From positions 1 to 15,947 of the forward strand of contig CALACZ010000184.1 in assembly GCA_937890735.1 (NCBI GenBank): a stretch of 15,947 nt of DNA, written 5' to 3'. The position numbers and the translations under genes were made by a program. The stretch comes from an uncultured Bacillota bacterium (GTDB taxonomy: Bacteria; Bacillota; Clostridia; Oscillospirales; Oscillospiraceae). The notes under the pieces were generated by a model. It was not told the origin of the DNA. It worked only from the letters and a program-made list of their open reading frames with translations, and searched no databases. Position 1 is the stretch's first letter. Each line of letters begins with the position of its first letter. Of this stretch, positions 11,693 through 15,947 are shown piece after piece.

Positions 11693-12952
11693 TCAGCGCG
11701 CCGAGATGAGATCCGGCGTAAGGACGCGGGCGGTCTGCTCCGCCGCAGCCTCTTCCGGCTCTGGCTGCGCGGGATCGGACTCCGGCTCGGCCGCGGGCTG
11801 CTCCTCATCGGGCTGTTCGGCGTCCTCCGGCGCGCTCTCTTCGCCGTCCGGCTGCTCCTCCTCCGGCGCTTCATACTCCGGGCAGGCAGGATACGCCGAC
11901 GCGTCCCAGTAGTAATCGCCCATCGCCGCGTCGCTGTACGTCCGCACGCCCACGCCGTCCATCAGATCGCGCAGCAGGTCTACATGATACCACCTGCCGT
12001 CGAGCTGCACCACGTTCCACCAGTAGTCCTCGCCGTCGCGCAGACCCTGCACGGTGCGGCAGGCAATACCTGTCTCGTCGCAGAGCATCTGCCAGCATTT
12101 CGCCGCGCCCTCGCTTGTCGCCGTGCCCTCGCACAGCAGCGAATACACCGGCGTGCGCGAAACCTGCTGCGTATACGGGAAGCGCTCGGTCAAAAATGTG
12201 TAGAAAAGCTGTGCGCGGTCCGTCTCAGTGCTGCAATAGCGGGTGTAGACCGCCGCCGCGCTCACCGTCTCGCTCACGGCTTTTTCCATCTGCCGCATCG
12301 CCGCCGCATCGGCGGGATACGAGAACGTCAGCTCCACGATGCGCGCCGCGCCGCTGTCGGGGTAGAACGTGACGGTCATATCCGGCATGGACATGATCGT
12401 GCCCGGCTCTGCGTCATAGCACGCACGCACGAGCTGCTCATAGTCGCAGGGGGTGTAATACGAAAAATAGATCGCCAGCGTGTCCTCATAGCGCTCCACC
12501 GCGCGCTCAAGGCGGTTTTTCAGGTCGCTGCCCATGCTCGAAGAAAGATACTCCAGCCGCGCGAGCTGCGCCGGGGTGCGGCGGTAGGTAATATCCACCC
12601 GCAGCTCGTAGTACGACACGATCAGCGAGCACGAATACGTCAGATAATCCACGGCATAAGCGCCGAGCGGATCGTCCCGCCAGACGGCGCGCGCCGCGTC
12701 GGCAAGATCCTGCTCCACGTCGCCGTCGTAGCTGTACACGCGGATGACGCCGTGCTCCACGCTATCCTCCACGAAGCTGCGGATAACGCTTTTGAGCTCC
12801 GCGTAATTCTCCGCCGTCAGCGCGTCGGAAAGCGGCTTTTCCGCCGTTTCGCTGTGCGCGCGCACCTGCACATACTCCGACGGCACCGCCGCGCTGCACG
12901 CGCTGAGCGCCAGCGCCGCCGCCGCGAGCAGCAGCGACAGCCGCCGCTTCAT
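11693..12952 (-). CDS. Lipoprotein with transglutaminase-like domain, triad apparently lost
   Basis: 419 residues. A lipoprotein signal peptide (MKRR, hydrophobic stretch 5-18, lipobox LSAC with Cys19) predicts anchoring to the outer face of the membrane. Residues about 240-335 resemble the transglutaminase-like fold: TATSEGAAKCWQMLCDETGI (277-296) and the DYWWNVVQLDGRWYHVD segment (309-325). In active members these read xAxCEGY, HAWN and VDxTWDD. Here the Cys position is Ser280 and the His position is Tyr310, with only Asp325 kept, so the protein is probably not a peptidase or transglutaminase and may be structural or binding. The C-terminus (360-405) is a Glu/Pro-rich acidic tail. It starts 7 nt after yitT with a weak AGG site; an in-frame ATG at 12967 is an alternative. 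No terminator follows before the tRNA promoter. Confidence 0.85.
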   Translation of the reverse strand: MKRRLSLLLAAAALALSACSAAVPSEYVQVRAHSETAEKPLSDALTAENYAELKSVIRSFVEDSVEHGVIRVYSYDGDVEQDLADAARAVWRDDPLGAYAVDYLTYSCSLIVSYYELRVDITYRRTPAQLARLEYLSSSMGSDLKNRLERAVERYEDTLAIYFSYYTPCDYEQLVRACYDAEPGTIMSMPDMTVTFYPDSGAARIVELTFSYPADAAAMRQMEKAVSETVSAAAVYTRYCSTETDRAQLFYTFLTERFPYTQQVSRTPVYSLLCEGTATSEGAAKCWQMLCDETGIACRTVQGLRDGEDYWWNVVQLDGRWYHVDLLRDLMDGVGVRTYSDAAMGDYYWDASAYPACPEYEAPEEEQPDGEESAPEDAEQPDEEQPAAEPESDPAQPEPEEAAAEQTARVLTPDLISAR

Positions 12953-12959
12953 CCCGCGC

Positions 12960-13829
12960 CTAAACATTGTCGGAATACCGCCCAAAGCCATTGCCGAGCA
13001 CCTGGTGCGAGCGCTGCAAAATGAGGAACGCCTCCGGGTCGGTCCGCTCGACGAGCATTTTGAGCTGGGTCGTCTGCTGCTTGCGCACGGCGACGAGCAG
13101 CACCATTTTTTTCGCGCCCGTATAGCCGCCGTAGCCGCTGAGCATCGTCACGCCGCGCACGAGCTTCTGCTCGATCTCGCGGGCGATGTCCGCGTATTTG
13201 TCAGAGATGATGAGCGCCACGGTCGAGTCGTTCAAACCGAAGATGACCGCGTCGAGCACCGTGGTGCTGAGAAACAGCGTCAGGGCGCTGTAGAGCGTCT
13301 TATTGATGTCGCGGTACACCACACCCGTGAGGATAATGACGGCGCTGTCCACCGCCAGCATGAGATTGCCGACGGACAGACTGCGGAATTTTTTGCGCAG
13401 CAGGCTTGCGATGATGTCCACGCCCCCCGTGGACGCCCCGGCGTAAAACACCACGCCGAGCCCCAGCCCCACCAGCACGCCGCCGTACAGCACGCCCAGC
13501 ATGATGTCGGTCTGCGGAGCGGGGATGTGCGCCACCAGTTCAATGAGCGCCGAGGTCGCGATCGTGCCCACGATCGAGCCGACGAAAAAGCGCTTGCCGA
13601 GATAGCGGTAGCCGAGCAGGAACAGCGGGACGTTGATGCCGAGCGTCAGGATGCCCACGCCGCCGTCCCAGCCGAGCGCCGCGCAGATGAGCATCGACGC
13701 GCCGCTCACGCCGCCGGCGTTGACCTGATGCGTCATCAGAAACAGGTCGAAGCCGATCGCGTAGCAGACGCTTCCAAACAGGATCAGCGCCACAAAGCGC
13801 ACCTCGCGCCAGATCGTTTTTCCGTTCAA
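12960..13829 (-). CDS. YitT-family membrane protein (DUF161/DUF2179)
   Basis: 289 residues. About five to six hydrophobic membrane segments fill residues 10-200, with the family's early signature FLMTHQVNAGGVSGASMLI and later YAGASTGGVDIIASLLRKKF. A soluble cytoplasmic DUF2179 domain follows (about 205-285: IEQKLVRGVTMLSGYGGYTG, KKMVLLVAVRK, PEAFLILQRSHQVLGNGF). The transport role and substrate are unknown for the family. The start codon is TTG at 13829, with AGGAGG 9 nt upstream; no ATG in frame fits. It lies 19 nt after the topoisomerase gene and 7 nt before the lipoprotein gene, so the three form one operon. Confidence 0.92.
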   Translation of the reverse strand: MNGKTIWREVRFVALILFGSVCYAIGFDLFLMTHQVNAGGVSGASMLICAALGWDGGVGILTLGINVPLFLLGYRYLGKRFFVGSIVGTIATSALIELVAHIPAPQTDIMLGVLYGGVLVGLGLGVVFYAGASTGGVDIIASLLRKKFRSLSVGNLMLAVDSAVIILTGVVYRDINKTLYSALTLFLSTTVLDAVIFGLNDSTVALIISDKYADIAREIEQKLVRGVTMLSGYGGYTGAKKMVLLVAVRKQQTTQLKMLVERTDPEAFLILQRSHQVLGNGFGRYSDNV

Positions 13830-13848
13830 GCCAGCATCCCTCCTGCCG

Positions 13849-15947
13849 TTACAGTTCCAGTGTGATCTGCTTTTCTTCCATATCCTCCGCGCGCAGCAGC
13901 GCCCCCGCCACCGGCAGCGTGCGCGCGCGGTAGCGCGCGGGATTCGTGATGGCTGTCTGCTCCAGCGGCAGCGCGTGATCGACGAGCGCCTTGCGCTTGA
14001 GCGTCATCACCGCCACGCCCTGCGTGGCGCGCGTCGTTTTGGGTGCGAGCTGCGCCGTGGAGAACACGACCACGCGCCCCTCGGTGGAGTACACCGCCAC
14101 CTCCCGCTCCTCCGGCAGCAAAATGACCGACTTGAGCGGGCTCTTGTCGCAGTACGCGCCGGTGAGCTTGCGGCGGTTGGACTTTGTGTCGTAGCCCGCC
14201 AGCGCGACCTTTGCCGCCTTGCCGTTTTCGTACACAAACAAGATCGCGCCGTGATAGTCCCCCGGCAGGCACGCGGTCAGGAAGCTCTCGCCCTCGTCAA
14301 AGCCGAGCTTGCCGGGCAGATAGTCGCCCAGGCTCGACGCCTTGCCGTCGGCAAAATCCGAGAGCCTGCACTTGTACACCTGACACTTGTCGGTGAACAC
14401 CAGCAGCTCCGCGCGGTTCGTCGTCTCCTGCGTGAGCAGTGCCCCGTCGCCCTCCTTGTACTTCTGCTCGCCGGACATCCGCAGCGACTGCGGCGTGATC
14501 TTTTTGCAGTAGCCCTCGCGGGAGATAAACACCGTCACCGGGTAGTCCGGCGTGTCGTCCTCCTCGTCCGCCGTCTCACCGGCGTCATAGGCAAGGAGCG
14601 TTTTGCGCGGCTGGGCGTATTTGTCCGCCACACGCCGCAGCTCCGTGACGATGATCTTTCGGATGCGCCGGTCGCTGCCGAGCGTCTGCTCAAGATCCTC
14701 GATCTCCTGCTCCAGCGTGTCCGTCTCCTGTAATTTTTTCAGGATGTATTCCTTGTTGATGTTGCGCAGCTTGATCTCCGCCACGAACTCCGCCTGCGTC
14801 TGGTCGATGCCGAAGCCGATCATCAGATTCGGCACGACCTCGGCGTCCAGCTCCGTCTCGCGGATGATGGCGATGGCCTTGTCAATATCCAGCAGAATTT
14901 TGCCCAGACCCTTTAAGAGATGCAGCCGGTCTTTCTTCTTCTGAAGCTGGAAATACACGCGCCGGCGGATGCACTCCGCGCGCCACGCCGTCCATTCGTT
15001 CAAGATCTCGCGCACACCCATCACGCGCGGCATCCCGGCGATGAGGAGGTTGAAGTTGCAGCCGAACGAGTCCTGAAGCGGCGTCATGCGAAACAGCTTC
15101 TGCATGAGCTTGTCCGGGTCGGCGGCGCGTTTTAAGTCGATGGTGAGCTTGAGACCGTTCAGATCCGTCTCGTCGCGCATATCGGCGATCTCCCGAATTT
15201 TCCCGGCCTTGATGAGCTCCGCGACCTTGTCCATGATGATCTCGGTGGCGGTGGTGTAGGGGATCTCGTAAATTTCGATCATGTTCCCCTCTTTGAGATA
15301 GCGCCAGCGCGCGCGGATGCGGAACGAGCCGCGCCCGGAATTGTAGATGGCGAGCATCTGCGCCGGGTCGTAGAGAATTTCGCCGCCCGTGGGGAAGTCC
15401 GGCGCTGGCAGCGTTTCCAGCAGGTCCGTGTCCGGGTTTTCGATGAGCGCGATCGCGGTCTGGCACACCTCGCGCAGATTAAAGCTGCAAATATTCGACG
15501 CCATGCCCACGGCGATGCCCATATTCGCCGACACGAGCACGTTCGGGAACGTGGTCGGAAGCAGCGTGGGCTCTTTCATGGTGCTGTCGTAGTTGTCGGC
15601 AAAATCGACGGTGTCGCTGTCAATGTCCGCGAACAGCTCCGCGCAGATGGCATCGAGCTTCGCCTCGGTATAGCGGGACGCGGCATACGCCATGTCGCGC
15701 GAGTAGACCTTGCCGAAGTTGCCCTTGGAATCGACGAAGGGGTGCAGCAGCGACTCGTTGCCGCGCGCAAGGCGCACCATCGTCTCATAGATCGCCTGAT
15801 CGCCGTGCGGGTTCAGGCGCATGGTCTGCCCGACGATGTTGGCGGATTTTGTCCGCGCGCCGGTGAGCAGACCCATTTTGTACATCGTGTACAGCAGCTT
15901 ACGGTGCGAGGGCTTAAAGCCGTCGATCTCCGGGATGGCGCGCGAGA
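13849..15947 (-). CDS. parC: Type II DNA topoisomerase subunit A (ParC/GyrA-like), N-terminus outside window
   Basis: The cleavage and religation subunit of an ATP-dependent topoisomerase; the B partner is presumably upstream, outside the window. The visible part has 698 codons and is open to the right edge, where SRAIPEIDGFKPSHRKLLYT (15945-15886) shows only the first few dozen residues are missing. Key features are the quinolone-determining segment NPHGDQAIYETMVRLARG, the catalytic Tyr in ASRYTEAKL (codon 15672-15670), SANMGIAVGMASNICSFNL, and a coiled coil around 14,650-14,760. The C-terminal domain is short and lacks an obvious GyrA-box (QRRGGKG-like), favouring a ParC-type or second clostridial topoisomerase over GyrA. 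It stops 19 nt before yitT. Confidence 0.9.
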   Translation of the reverse strand, partial: SRAIPEIDGFKPSHRKLLYTMYKMGLLTGARTKSANIVGQTMRLNPHGDQAIYETMVRLARGNESLLHPFVDSKGNFGKVYSRDMAYAASRYTEAKLDAICAELFADIDSDTVDFADNYDSTMKEPTLLPTTFPNVLVSANMGIAVGMASNICSFNLREVCQTAIALIENPDTDLLETLPAPDFPTGGEILYDPAQMLAIYNSGRGSFRIRARWRYLKEGNMIEIYEIPYTTATEIIMDKVAELIKAGKIREIADMRDETDLNGLKLTIDLKRAADPDKLMQKLFRMTPLQDSFGCNFNLLIAGMPRVMGVREILNEWTAWRAECIRRRVYFQLQKKKDRLHLLKGLGKILLDIDKAIAIIRETELDAEVVPNLMIGFGIDQTQAEFVAEIKLRNINKEYILKKLQETDTLEQEIEDLEQTLGSDRRIRKIIVTELRRVADKYAQPRKTLLAYDAGETADEEDDTPDYPVTVFISREGYCKKITPQSLRMSGEQKYKEGDGALLTQETTNRAELLVFTDKCQVYKCRLSDFADGKASSLGDYLPGKLGFDEGESFLTACLPGDYHGAILFVYENGKAAKVALAGYDTKSNRRKLTGAYCDKSPLKSVILLPEEREVAVYSTEGRVVVFSTAQLAPKTTRATQGVAVMTLKRKALVDHALPLEQTAITNPARYRARTLPVAGALLRAEDMEEKQITLEL

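Noticed and set aside
11093..13024. Forward open frame of about 640 codons across repeats, tRNA and lipoprotein gene
   Set aside because: It would encode through a tRNA gene, a terminator and a clear minus-strand gene; not a credible protein.
13826..13837. ATGCTGGCTTGA just before yitT as a leader peptide (MLA)
   Set aside because: The AGGAGG lies 1 nt from this ATG, too close. The sequence is more simply the spacer to the TTG start of yitT.

Overview
The window looks like chromosome from a high-GC gut-type member of the Clostridia (Oscillospirales-like). This is inferred from strongly GC-rich third positions, Gram-positive ribosome-binding sites, a glmS ribozyme in front of glmS, a clostridial second type II topoisomerase, and intergenic GC-rich hairpin repeats of a kind I associate with Faecalibacterium/Oscillospiraceae relatives. 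No species is claimed. Nearly everything is on the minus strand. Only a small broken gene near position 1,000 and a ModE-like regulator near 10,400 read forward.

Layout, left to right. (1) 1-1150: a minus-strand operon of three small XRE-type helix-turn-helix regulators ending in a terminator, diverging from a 56-codon gene interrupted by a one-base frameshift; a palindrome lies on the shared promoter region. (2) 1151-3280: glmS with its metabolite-sensing self-cleaving ribozyme leader, closed by a bidirectional terminator. (3) 3324-6865: the operon thyA - folA - DEAD-box RNA helicase - dprA-like, with an extended -10 promoter, tight or overlapping junctions and its own terminator. (4) 6895-10352: the labile-selenium operon yqeC - yqeB - selD, followed in the same direction by a 113-aa unknown, a 48-aa unknown and an 82-aa HMA metal-binding protein, then a strong terminator. 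A single-domain ModE-type regulator diverges from it and appears to be transcribed as a leaderless mRNA. (5) 10755-11510: a gene-free stretch made largely of structured repeats (four paired-hairpin elements and two GC-clamp hairpins, in both orientations). (6) 11515-11672: tRNA-Gly(GCC) with a consensus promoter inside a 14-bp inverted repeat and a perfect bidirectional terminator. (7) 11693-15947: a type II topoisomerase A subunit (cut by the window edge), a YitT-family membrane protein, and a lipoprotein with a transglutaminase-like fold whose catalytic triad looks lost.

How the parts work together. The yqeC/yqeB/selD set is the known signature of selenium-dependent molybdenum hydroxylase maturation: SelD makes selenophosphate, and YqeB/YqeC are accessory factors for the Se-modified molybdenum cofactor. 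The adjacent ModE-like protein is a plausible regulator. No hydroxylase, selA, selB or tRNA-Sec lies in the window. thyA and folA form the dTMP/folate cycle. The least explained items are the small proteins in the selenium operon, the repeat family with compensatory stem changes, the interrupted small gene, and the inverted repeat around the tRNA promoter. I did not see a clearly new multi-gene system.
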